A DNA stretch of 64,000 nucleotides from contig NC_045149.1 of assembly GCF_008831285.2 (NCBI RefSeq), positions 8,954,417 through 9,018,416 on the forward strand, in the 5' to 3' direction. This document shows, one piece after another, positions 48,600-60,213 of this stretch; the first letter of the stretch is position 1; each line of letters starts with the position of its first letter. Under the pieces are notes generated by a model. It searched no databases. It had not been told where the DNA came from and saw only the letters and a list, made by a program, of their open reading frames with translations. This stretch comes from Nymphaea colorata (taxonomy: Eukaryota > Streptophyta > Magnoliopsida > Nymphaeales > Nymphaeaceae). A program made the position numbers and the translations under genes.

Positions 48600-49983
48600 T
48601 CCTATAACCTCACCAACGTGGTCTCATTGGTCAACACATTGACCAAGAATGCAACACTTCCATTTTCTATCAAACGTTTAGCCTTCAATGCAGACACCAT
48701 TATCTTATCAGTTTGACTAGCTTTACGAGCATGAAATTCCACATGTTGCATTTCATGAGTCAACAACTATATCTGTTTCTTCCTGCAATCTATATTGATA
48801 GAATGCACATATAGCTAATCCATGCCCAAAATCACATCGAATCCACTAAGACTTATAATCACCAATTGTGCAGGTAAGTATTGTTGATGGATCTCCACGT
48901 CCACATCGGGTAGATACTCGCTACATGAATCTTGTGCATGCATAGGGCTAACCACTTTTAAAACATAAGACATCTTCATAGCCGACACTTGGCAAATCGA
49001 ATAGATATAAACAAATGACTTGCCCCTGCATCAAACAACACTCTAGCAATATGAAAACCAACAAGTAGTGTACCTTTAATAAGATCGTGTGCCTGAAGCT
49101 CCTTATCGATAGTTGCATAGACACGTCCAGTCGTTTGTTGGGTGCTAGAAGAACCAGCTTCAGGCTTCTTCAACTCTTTTTCTCGCTTTGTGTGGCAATC
49201 TTTGATGAAGTGTCCCATCCTTCCACAGTGTTGACAAGCTCCGATCTCCCAATAGCACGGCTTCCCAGGGTGCACACGTGAACAAGTGGGGCACCTCGGT
49301 GAAGTCGGAGTAGCCACTGACCCCTTTATGGCATCATTGCGGTTTGGCATGTTCCGCCTGAATGTTTGGTCATGACGCCTCTCATAAGGCTTTGCCCTGC
49401 CTGCAAAGTGGTGGTGCTTGACCTGCATTCGCCCATCGTGTGAGTGCTGGGCTTTTTAAGTCCTTGCCCAGTTCTCTTTCATGTGTCTAGTCATCGTAAC
49501 CGCCTCATCCAAATCGCGAGGTTGGCTTGATATAACTCCTCTTCTCAGTCCATCACGCAATCCATGTACAAACTTGTCTGCTTTGGCCTCATTAGTGGTA
49601 TAGATGTGCGGACAATACAACTCCGAGTGTCGATACTTTGTAACATATTCTTCCAAACTCAATTGGTTTTGCTGCAATTCTAGAAACTCTTGCATCTTCT
49701 TGTTTCTGACATGCACTGGAAAGTAAGTGCTGAAAAAAGAATCCCTGAACTGCTTCTATGAGATCGACTGTTGGCCTGCAAACCAGATCTCACGGGTCGA
49801 TTGCCACCATTTCTTCGCATCACCTTTCAACAGATAAGAGCCATAATTCACCTTGTCTCCTTCTAGCATCTTCAGAAGCTCAAAGATGCGTTCAATCTCC
49901 CCAATCCGTTCTTCTGCCTTGTCTGAACTGTTATATCCAATAAAGATAGGTGGCTGCATTGACATAAACTGCTGGAACGACAC
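48600..49983 (-). pseudogene. Gag and protease of the Tekay-like element
   Basis: From high to low coordinates, Gag 49756-49983 contains MQPPIFIGYNSSDKAEERIG and ERIFELLKMLEGDKVNYGSY. Gag 49456-49716 contains EFLELQQNQLSLEEYVTKYR and KADKFVHGLRDGLRRGV. The zinc knuckle CQHCGRMGHFIKDC (CX2CX4HX4C) at 48976-49428 is followed by the protease motif VLFDAGASHLFIS, with DAG-A-S in place of DTGAS. Frame breaks occur between the pieces. Confidence 0.88.
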
Positions 49984-50504
49984 TGCTATTGTCTGCTCTT
50001 GAAGTGGCGCAGTGGTGTCTCCTATAAGAGATGCATGGCTCCTCTGATGACCATCGATTGTACAAGGAAGGTCAGCAAGGTCGTCAGCAGTATAGTCTGT
50101 TGATTCACAGGTGGAGTCTGCCTTGGTGAGGTTTGGGCACCCACACCAATTTGGGCATACTGTTGCCTCGACGTGCTATCATCCACTGGGGTATGTGCAT
50201 CTGAATGAGCCGAACTTGGCTCTTCTTGAGCCTCTACAGGTGGCCTAGCTCACTTTTTACCCCTATGTTGGTACTCCATCTGTACAAACATGAACCTTCA
50301 AAATGAAATCAATTCTATGACCGATCTTTCAAATCAAATCATAAACATGCATCAACACAATGTTTCAAAACATCGATCACATTATGTACTTATACTTTAC
50401 TGTAAAATCAAAACTACAATAACAATTCAATCAAGTAGCGCGTACCTGGGCAACACAACTTCACAGATAGTCTTTAACTCACATCCATAATGGTGTTTGC
50501 CATA

Positions 50505-50516
50505 GCTCTGATACCA
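50505..50516 (-). other. Primer-binding site of the Tekay-like element
   Basis: Minus-strand TGGTATCAGAGC is identical to the common plant initiator tRNA-Met primer-binding site and lies four bases inside the 5' LTR. It fixes the element's orientation. Confidence 0.92.
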
Positions 50517-50520
50517 AAGC

Positions 50521-53498
50521 TGTCACACCCCAACCTTTTGACCCTCAAATAATTATTTTTTCTTAAACATAAAGCATTGAGGTGCGACGACGCAACAATT
50601 CAAAAAGGAGTGAGCTATGCCATTCGAAACAATGGGGCAACTTTTATTTATATAATAATTTCAGTTCATACAAAATGCCCAAAACCATATAACTGATGTC
50701 TAACAAAAACAAGACATCAATATAACCAAAACAAGACACGCCGACACTACAAAAGACCCAAAACATCTCCAGTAAGAAGTGAGTTCAACCGTCTGATCAA
50801 CCTGCTGCTGCCCCAGATCTGTCAAAACCTGAAAAATAAAAACAACAGAAGGCTTAGCCTTCACAGTATGACAACAAACTAGAAAAATCTCTAACCCTCT
50901 AAAGTAAGGGCTCAAATGTGGGATATAACAATTTCGAAAACAATCACTATCATATCGTGATAGAACATACAGTCACATGACTTGCCAAGAAGGCCCCTCA
51001 CATAAAACACAACATGCAAAGGCCACTCAATGGCCAAACTCAACATAATTCATAACCACATTAACTTCATACATATTCACTACATTCACATACACTTCAT
51101 TCATATTTACAATCACATTCTTTTCATTTACTTTAACTTTAGTGAATTGACAGTTCTTGTGAGTGCAAACACAAACATGTACACACCGCTGGTGGCCTAC
51201 AGCTGGGAGACTACCCCCGTGGTGGCTCGAAACAATAAGGATCCATTCCCACTACAGCAGTAGAACACTCGTCCATGGATGTGTGAATTCCAAGGAGAGA
51301 TACTCAGCATTTCCTATGACACCAAGTTTAGGAAGGTGAGAGCCCAACGCTCCAAGCACATCATACAACAATACCCTGGGGCCTTGCACCGCCTGCGTTC
51401 CGAACAGGCAAGACCACTGGCGAAAGCGGGCCAACTCCCAAACACATAGGCTCAACCCACTGACCTCTCATCTTTTATTCTTTCTTTCTTATCATTATAA
51501 TTACACATTCACAAAATGACTGGTTAGTTCGTGAGGTTGGTTCACTTCATGAGTGCACCCACACCTCCAATTACCTTCACATGAGGGCTACACATAACAT
51601 TAACAGTCTTAGCTAGCCGTCATAACAATATGAATATAACTACCTTCTAATCTCATTCAATTGCATCATTGCCCACGACAATACATATGCAACAAATCGC
51701 AACATTCACATTTAGCAAATACCTCAATCACATATTTTAAAAACTTAGCTAAATCCCGGAGAGTAGTATTGATCCGTGATTGCTCGTAGCTGTCCTATGC
51801 AATTATCATTCTATGATGCTCTCTAATGCAAAATTAGGGTCGAGGAGACACTCGACTCGATACCCCACCTCATCTGTCCTAAGCAGTTATCAATTCTATC
51901 ATGCACATGAAAATGCGTAATCATTTTCAAAACAAGCTTCTAATAGCTTTCCAAAACAAAATTTATCATATAATGAATCATTCACATGTATACATACATT
52001 CACTCACAAAACAATCATTCAATCATATTCCAACCGTAAGATCCCATGATCCCGAAAACACACATTCACACGTTGGCCCTAGAGAGAGATTTGCCTGGAA
52101 TGTCGCCATATCTGTTGTGCATCCACAAAATGTTTAAAAACGTCTCGAGCTTCACGTCTTGTTGCTCAAGGTCTACTGGACGTGTCCTGTGTACTTGCAA
52201 ACACAATCAAATGGTAAGTTCTCTACTCGCTTCACTTTTCAATTTATACAAATCGAAAAATACAATCATTGGGGCATGTCATTGCCTCAAGAGACTGTCG
52301 ACCCACAAAGCCCTCTAGAAGGTCTCGTCCCAACCCTCGAGGTTGCCACCATGATTAGAACTCAAAACTTGTATTTGACCCTTAGTTGAGGCGTCTTCTC
52401 CACCATAAGATTCTTAACATACAACGCATATGCACTTCAATAGAATCATATTTTCCAAGCTCGCTAAAACGATTCTAAATGTTCTCCACAACAATACAAT
52501 CTCTACCATGCTTCATAATTGCTTTTAAAACCAATCCAGCATGCTTATAAGATAATTGTAGACATGGATCATCATCCCTCCAAATTAGTCATAGACCTTT
52601 CCCAAAACAGTAATATCGTTAACAAACACCCTAATTTATCAAATCTTAAATTTAGCATGCTCAATTAATATTATACATGCTCCAACAACAAAAATTCAAC
52701 CATCTAGGATTGATTAGGCCTTGCTCACCCCATGTAAAGAATCCAAATTGCTGCGATGCTTCTAGCAGCCACCTCAAGCATTCAATGATCCCCAAACGGC
52801 AAAAATCGTGCAATGCCGCCACTCCCAATGTCGTCTAGTCACTATTATGAGGAAAAAAATGCATCCCCAAACTGCAATCCAACCCAACAGTCACCAAAGA
52901 GTTAAAATCAATGAAAAAAGGGGTTCAAGAGAGGGGTTGTCATTTGAAGGAGGTAGTCAGTTGAGAGGGATTGGTTCAGTTGGTGGAAAGGGAAAAACAG
53001 CAAGGAAGTGAGATTGGCGATAGGGAGAGGGAAAGTGGTGAGGGAGAGAGAGCATGGGCAGAGAGGGTTCAGACAGAGAGGGCGAGAGACAGACAAAGAG
53101 GGCGAGAGAGACCACAAAGAGAGAGATGCGAGTGAGGAGCACGAGAGAAAGAGGGGCATTTGACAAAGAAGAATCGGGACCGAAGGAGAGGCATCAGAAG
53201 AGGAAAACAACGAGAGAGGGAGGATGAGAAGAAAGAAGAGAGGGAAACAGGCATGCTTACCTACGTGCCACCACCACCGTCACCCTTTACCTTTGCCGCT
53301 GCTGCTATCTCTTCCGCTCCTTCTTCTCTGTGTTGCAGTTGTAGCAGAGGAAGAGACGAAGAGGAGGAAGAGGAAGAAGAGGGAGACGCCAAGGAAAGTG
53401 AGGGAGAAGAGCCCTCGCATCGGGCTCTCATGCAGGTAAGTTGTGGGTCCGGGTCTGGACCCGCTCCAACCCGACCTGCAATTAAAACGAGCGTTACA
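50521..53498 (-). repeat. 5' LTR of the Tekay-like element (2978 bp)
   Basis: Matches 42963-45687 over most of its length. It starts on the minus strand at 53498 with TGTAACGCTCGTTTTAATTG and ends at 50521 in GGGGTGTGACA. It contains GA-rich repeats near 53020-53260. Confidence 0.93.
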
Positions 53499-53504
53499 AT
53501 ATAG

Positions 53505-54360
53505 GTCCGTACTGCCCTAGAGTAGTCATCCACGATGGTGAGAAAATAGTGTGCTCCTGAACTGGAGACCTGAAAATATGGTCCCCAAATGTCACAATGA
53601 AGGAAATCAAACACCTTATTTGAAACAAATTCACTTCTATTAAACGATAATCTAGTCTGTTTGCGAGCCTAGAAGATTCACAAAAAAACTTAGAAAACAT
53701 GATATACTTATCACATTATAAAAAAACTGAACTCTTAAATTGAGAAGGATGGCCAAGTCGAAGATGCTAGATATCTTTTTGATCTATGGTCGAGTTCAAG
53801 GCTACTGGACTGTTTGAAACATCATGAGATCTGAAGATGTAGAGCACATTCACCAACTCACTGAGTCCAATCGTCATCATTGAAGTTAGGTCTTGCAGAA
53901 AACACTCACGAGTAGAAAACAGAACTCGTAAATGTGAGTTGAGAAGAAGTTTACTTATGAAAATAAGATTGAATTCAAAATTAGAAAGATAGTAGACATT
54001 TTGCAGTGTAAGGTTAGGAGACAACTGGACTTGACCAATATGAGTGGCTGAAACTTGTTTATTGTTAGGTAGTCTAATAGGAAATAGGGACTGAATAAGT
54101 GACACATTGATCATAATATTTAATGATGAACGCATATGAACACTTGCGTCGCTGTCCAAAATCCAAGTACAAGAAGAATGAACAGACATACCTGCAAAAC
54201 TGCACTGGGCTGATGAGCGATCATTAAGAAGAAGTTTGATTTGATTGTATTCTTCTATTGTAAAAGAAGGATCAGAATCTTTACTGAGATCTTTGGCTAT
54301 TGCAGCGAAAGCTAAAGCTGTAGATTGAGGTTTTTCACCATCGTGGTCATCATAAGCCAA
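53505..54360 (-). pseudogene. Copia B protease and integrase N-terminal half
   Basis: Protease block WILDSDASVHMRSSL has DSDAS where the active site is normally DSGAT. A pre-integrase segment with HLRLGHPS and CRLANRLDYR-like zinc-region residues follows across frames. The integrase core starts with FDFLHCDIWGPYFQVSSSGA, then HYFLTIVDDYSRAVRTY (both early catalytic aspartates visible), and is cut at 53504 by the Tekay-like element. The core continues at 42957. Confidence 0.85.
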
Positions 54361-54447
54361 GTAGGAAGCAGATTTTGCATACCTCTGTTTACAGTCTTTA
54401 GAATTTGAAGGATATCCATTTAGTTTGAAACATCTCTCTTTGGTATG

Positions 54448-55186
54448 TCATGGAATTTTGTAGTAGCTGCAGTAATAATGAGATTTTTTGTTGTTTCGGC
54501 CTTTAACAAACTTGAGATTACCACCAATAGTAGACAGACTAACATTCTCAACTGGATTACTCATCATTCGGGCCTCTCTTTGCTTTTCTTCTTGAAGCAC
54601 AAGAGAGTATACCTTGGAAACTGAAGGCAACAGATCACGTAATATAATTTGTCCTCTAGTACTAGTGAATGTGTCATTCAATCCCATTAGAAATTGAATG
54701 ACACAATCCTCTTGCAACCTCTATGCCATGAGTTTCATAGCACCACAAGAGCACTCTGGTAGAGGTTCATAAGAGTGTACTTCATCCTACAGTGATTTGA
54801 TTTTAGTATAGTATGCAACAACAGACAGTGTCTTGCGACAAATGACAAGTAGCAGATTTCAACTGGTAATTTCGTGGTGCAATCCCTTGTGTGAACCGTT
54901 CTCTAAGATCAATCCACATTTCCATTGAAGATGTATCATAAATCACACTACCCATAATCTCACGAGAAATGGAATTGAGAATCCAGGACAATACCATATG
55001 ATTGCAGGGCCTCCAAGCCGTAAACTCTAGTGCAGCGATGTCTGGTTGGGGAAGACTTCCATCCACAAACCCTAGCTTGTTTCGGGCTGAGAGCGCCATA
55101 GTAATTGGACGGCTCCAGGTAGGGTAGTTATCTTCATTCAAGAGTTGTGAAACCAAAACAGCTCCAGGATTGTCTGAATGATGCAA
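54448..55186 (-). pseudogene. Copia B Gag
   Basis: Gag N-terminus 54803-55186 (GAVLVSQLLNEDNYPTWSRP, ALSARNKLGFVDGSLPQP, VLSWILNSISREIMGSVIY) belongs to the plant copia Gag family with an N-Y-x-x-W motif. 54448-54717 adds CVIQFLMGLNDTFTSTRGQI and LPSVSKVYSLVLQEEKQRE, followed across a stop by a knuckle-like HTKERCFKLNGYP in which one zinc cysteine has become Tyr. A stop near 54800 splits the frame. Confidence 0.88.
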
Positions 55187-55297
55187 GTAATAAGAATTGC
55201 AAGAATCTCCAAAGTTAACATCTCCAACAATCTCTGATCATGTATGCAGTGTGCCACCAAGGGAAGATGACTCAGGACCAGTCGTGGACATGGTTCT

Positions 55298-55487
55298 TAT
55301 AACAACCCGACCCACTCCCGGGCTCGGGCCCCTGGTCTGGCGGATCCCAACCCGCCCCCTAGCAGTTTCGGTTCCAATCCTAAAAAGGCTAGGAACCAGG
55401 ACAATCATCTCATTAAAGCCTCCATTTATAAGCCCTTGAAGATCCCTCACAATCTTCGATACGGGACTAAACATCTGGGGTGTTACA
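55298..55487 (-). repeat. TRIM 3' LTR
   Basis: A 190-bp LTR, GC-rich in the middle (CCCACTCCCGGGCTCGGGCC). Differs from the 5' LTR at CATTAAAGCC versus CATTAAGGCC and at ACGGGACT versus ACGGAACT. Confidence 0.92.
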
Positions 55488-55562
55488 ATCCACCCCCTTA
55501 AGGCACACGCGTCCGCGCGTGTGGGACCCTAGGTCCGAGTGTTGAAACTGCTCTGATACCAT

Positions 55563-55752
55563 TATAACAACCCGACCCACTCCCGGGCTCGGGCCCCTGG
55601 TCTGGCGGATCCCAACCCGCCCCCTAGCAGTTTCGGTTCCAATCCTAAAAAGGCTAGGAACCAGGACAATCATCTCATTAAGGCCTCCATTTATAAGCCC
55701 TTGAAGATCCCTCACAATCTTCGATACGGAACTAAACATCTGGGGTGTTACA
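55563..55752 (-). repeat. TRIM 5' LTR
   Basis: The partner of 55298-55487. It ends one base from the TRIM primer-binding site. Its outer end abuts the GTTCT duplication, which is part of the copia B primer-binding site. Confidence 0.92.
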
Positions 55753-55764
55753 GTTCTGATACAA
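55753..55764 (-). other. Copia B primer-binding site, overlapped by the TRIM target duplication
   Basis: Minus-strand TTGTATCAGAAC directly abuts the copia B 5' LTR. Its last five bases (AGAAC, plus strand GTTCT, 55753-55757) are the TRIM target duplication. It matches the common TGGTATCAGAGC at 10 of 12 positions. Confidence 0.85.
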
Positions 55765-56099
55765 TGTACAGAATCAGAGCTATGCTACAGAGAAAGGGTA
55801 GGAAGAATGACAAAGAGAGTAGGGCATGCAATCAATTCCATACTCATCACTTATTTATATTTACAATAAGGGAGCATTGCACAAAAAAACAAGAAAAGAA
55901 TTAATCAATTTTATCGAATCACAATTTCACATTCTGGAATAGTCTAGAACATTCTTCTGTAACAGAATTGTCCTTCTCCTCTTTCACGCTAAGATATTTT
56001 CTGCTGAGCATAACAGCCCTGATGGGAGCTTATAACAGAAAAGGCATCTTGTGGCCTACCACGATGCATACAATGAAATTCCTGCATTAACCTTTCACA
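55765..56099 (-). repeat. 5' LTR of copia B
   Basis: 335 bp, paired with 40028-40362, followed by the AGAAC target duplication at 56100-56104. Confidence 0.93.
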
Positions 56100-57600
56100 A
56101 GAACCTTGTCGCCAAAAAGTGCCTGAACCGAAAGGATTTCATGGCACCCGAAATTCTAAAATTACGTTTGAGACATAGAGCAATATTGCAAAAGCTACCC
56201 ATACTCCTGAGTGACCATCACCAGCAAAACAACCTCCTATCTCTCTTGGGGAGCGCATGAAGCGGGAACTAAGAAGTCAATTCTTGCCCGTTAATGTAGC
56301 TTGGCAAGCACAGGCTGCCATCCACCTATTGAAGCAGGCTGGCTCCATTAGTGACTACATCAAGGCTTTTTCAAGGCACTTGTTGGAAGTCAGGAACATA
56401 TTAGAAGACGACAAGCTCTTCAACTTCATGTCCGGTGTACAAAGCTGGGCGTAGGCTGTGTTGTGGAGACAGGAAGTCAGAGATTTGTTGTCTACTCTTG
56501 TTGCAGCCAAGCGGTTGGTGGACTTTCATTCTACCCCATTGGACGAAGCATCAAAGAACAAGGGACAATAGGCCAAGGGAAATGCCAAGGGCAATGCTGT
56601 CCCGAACAAGAAAGAGGAAAACAATAAAACAAAGTTGCTTCTACTTTGAAGGCTAGCTTGTTCATGAGGTGTTTTATCTGCAAAGGTCCTCATTGAGTGA
56701 AGGACTACCCCCAGTGGAAGGATTTGAACACTGCTTCCGTGGAGGGGCAGGCCAATCCTTCGTCCATTGTTGAGGTACGCTTGAATCCCTTGCAGATGCT
56801 TTACACTCAACAAGGCCATCCTGTTGGTCTGCGGCCAGGGTTGTTTTATGTTCAAGCTTTCATCAACAGCAAGAGGATACCAGTGCAATCCACAATTTTT
56901 GTGGCTGCATGGGTGACTCCATGGTTCTATGCAGAGTGTTCGAGGAGCTGCATTCTGTAAAGGCCATCAACGCTACTCTAAATGCGACGAGCAGCCTGAT
57001 GTGAGTGCCGGGTGGGGGACTGGCTGGAAATGTGTGAGTTTTCGGCCATGCCTTTGGATGAATTTGATATCATCTTTGGGGCTGAGTTCTTTGTGCAGGC
57101 CAATCATGATTTGAGATGAGTCATCACCTTGCACTACGTGGCCTTGTTTCCAGAATGTTGTCATCAACCTCTTCGTTGTCGTCTCTCCAACTAAATGAAA
57201 GAATGCGTCTAGGGGAAATGACAGACCTTGCTTGCATCAGAAAGGTGGACGAGGCAAGTTCGGAGCAGGAGATACCCAAAGAAGTGATCCAGTTGCTGCA
57301 AGACCACAACGATGTGATGCCCATGGAGCTGCTGAAGGCGCTGGCGCCTCACCGAGACATCGACCATGCTATCCAGTTGCTGCATGGATTTCGGCCCTCT
57401 TCTCAAGCCTAGTACAGGATGACCTCTCCAAAGTTAGAAGAACTTAGAAAGCAGTTGAATGAACTACTACAGACCGACTTCGTCCAACCATCAAGGGCTC
57501 ATTTGAAGGCCCTAATGCTCTTTTAGAAAAAGAAAAATGGCACCTTGTGGATTTGTGTTGACTATCAAGTACTGAGCAATCAAGAACAAAGGTCTGTGCC
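56100..57600 (+). pseudogene. Remainder of host gypsy gag, protease and start of reverse transcriptase
   Basis: Resumes with PEPKGFHGTRNSK (the usual PEPxxFxGxRxxK Gag entry), then PPISLGERMKRELRSQFLP and NVAWQAQ. The Gag core GSISDYIKAFSRHLLEV leads to EDDKLFNFMSGV. A partial knuckle (CFICKGPH) at about 56660 is followed by protease-like sequence (LFYVQAFINSKRIPVQ). The reverse transcriptase entry RKQLNELLQTDFVQPSRA, with a stop, then KKKNGTLWICVDYQVLSN, ends near 57600. Numerous stops are present and nothing downstream of the first polymerase block remains. Confidence 0.8.
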
Positions 57601-57640
57601 TGTGCGTATATCGGTTATCAAATTTTGTTGCTTTGATGTC

Positions 57641-59448
<1,808 letters not shown>

Positions 59449-60213
59449 ATGACGAAGAACAGGAATGACAGTGAAGACGAAGACGATGACTTGCTCTACT
59501 TCTGTCGGCAGAATCCTATTGTCCCATCGTCATCAGCGTCTTCATCCAAGCACCACCAGGGTGGAAGAGGAGGAGGAGGAGGAGGAGGAAGCGGCGGTCT
59601 CGCCCCCTCGAAGTCCACGGTCTACGTGAGCAACCTGGACTACAGCCTCACCAATTCCGACATCCACACCATCTTCTCCACTTTCGGCAAGGTCGCCAAG
59701 GTCACCGTTCTCAAAGACAGGGTCTCCCGCCAGAGCAAAGGCGTTGCCTTCGTCCTCTTCGTCTCGAGGTCCGATGCCCTCAACGCTGCCCAGCAGATGC
59801 AAGGGAAGGTCCTGAATGGAAGAACCCTAACCGCCTCCATCGCCGTCGATAACGGCCGGGCCACGGAGTTCATCCGTCGGAAGGTGTATAAGGACAAGAG
59901 CCGGTGTTACGAGTGCGGGGACGCCGGCCACCTGTCATACGAGTGCCCCAAGAATCAGTTGGGCCCGAGGGAACGTCCACCGCCGTCCAAAAAGGGTCGT
60001 CGTGGTTCCCAGATGGAGAAGGGAGGGGGGAGGTTAGGATGGGACTCCGACGACGGAGAAACCGCGGAGGACCCTGGATTCGAGGACGACAATTGGGCGT
60101 CCGTCGTTGATCCGAGGGGAGCTGATGAGAGGACGACTTCTTTCGAGAAGAAGGTGACCAAAGCCGCTAAGAAATCCAGCTATTTCAGCGACGAAAGTGG
60201 TGATGATGACTAG
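59449..60213 (+). CDS. U11/U12 small nuclear ribonucleoprotein 31 kDa protein (ZCRB1-type)
   Basis: A single exon of 254 residues. The ATG at 59449 is the first ATG of the frame; the open frame upstream lacks one. The product is a subunit of the U11/U12 di-snRNP that recognises U12-type introns in the minor spliceosome. An acidic N-terminus ([17 protein letters not shown]) and a Gly-rich linker encoded by GGA repeats come first. One RRM spans about 57-134, with RNP2 VYVSNL (58-63) and RNP1 KGVAFVLF (97-104). A CCHC knuckle [14 protein letters not shown] (153-166) follows, then a basic/acidic tail ending [11 protein letters not shown]. Domain order and length agree with plant U11/U12-31K. The frame is GC-rich against AT-rich surroundings. 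The GTG-initiated extension back to 59335 is rejected as a start. Confidence 0.93.
   Translation: MTKNRNDSEDEDDDLLYFCRQNPIVPSSSASSSKHHQGGRGGGGGGGSGGLAPSKSTVYVSNLDYSLTNSDIHTIFSTFGKVAKVTVLKDRVSRQSKGVAFVLFVSRSDALNAAQQMQGKVLNGRTLTASIAVDNGRATEFIRRKVYKDKSRCYECGDAGHLSYECPKNQLGPRERPPPSKKGRRGSQMEKGGGRLGWDSDDGETAEDPGFEDDNWASVVDPRGADERTTSFEKKVTKAAKKSSYFSDESGDDD

Larger units (their letters stand above)
42963..53498 (-). mobile_element. Tekay-like chromodomain Ty3/gypsy retrotransposon inside copia B
   Basis: LTRs lie at 42963-45687 (3', 2725 bp) and 50521-53498 (5', 2978 bp), with minus-strand termini TGTAA...GTGTGACA. The target duplication is ATATA (42958-42962 and 53499-53503). The primer-binding site TGGTATCAGAGC (minus strand of 50505-50516) is a perfect initiator tRNA-Met match, separated from the LTR by GCTT. 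A purine-rich AAGGAGGGTAGGA tract abuts the 3' LTR. Gene order gag, protease, reverse transcriptase, RNase H, integrase, chromodomain is that of plant chromoviruses. Long LTRs and this chromodomain point to the Tekay/Del clade (inference). Several stops and frame shifts, including in the chromodomain, make this copy inactive. Confidence 0.93.
55298..55752 (-). mobile_element. Complete TRIM (terminal-repeat retrotransposon in miniature), 455 bp
   Basis: Two 190-bp LTRs (55298-55487 and 55563-55752) flank a 75-bp internal region. On the minus strand the internal region opens with a one-base spacer and the primer-binding site TGGTATCAGAGC (55550-55561), and closes with the polypurine tract TAAGGGGGTGGAT (55488-55500). 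The target duplication is GTTCT (55293-55297 and 55753-55757). LTR termini on the minus strand are TGTAACACCCC...GTTATA. I count two differences between the LTRs (98.9 percent identity), so this is a recent insertion. There is no coding capacity, so mobilisation must use proteins from another retrotransposon. Confidence 0.93.
40028..56099 (-). mobile_element. Ty1/copia retrotransposon (copia B) with both 335-bp LTRs
   Basis: LTRs lie at 40028-40362 (3') and 55765-56099 (5'). Both are exactly 335 bp, with TG...CA termini. The flanking target duplication is AGAAC (40023-40027 and 56100-56104). On the minus strand the primer-binding site TTGTATCAGAAC (55753-55764), a two-mismatch version of the initiator tRNA-Met site, abuts the 5' LTR. 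A GAGAAGGGGG polypurine tract abuts the 3' LTR. The LTRs differ at roughly 25 positions by eye, suggesting an insertion of moderate age. The coding region is split by a 10.5-kb gypsy element (42963-53498), and a TRIM sits in the primer-binding site. Confidence 0.93.
39030..57640 (+). mobile_element. Broken host Ty3/gypsy retrotransposon (outermost shell of the nest)
   Basis: The plus-strand element begins with an LTR-like segment (about 39030-39600) containing TATAAAAG. Gag N-terminus follows at 39742-40027. After the inserted copia element (40028-56099) gag resumes, followed by protease and the start of reverse transcriptase, which ends near 57600. Integrase, RNase H and a 3' LTR are missing. 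The exact left end, primer-binding site and target duplication were not identifiable. The shell is heavily mutated, as expected for the oldest layer. Confidence 0.65.
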
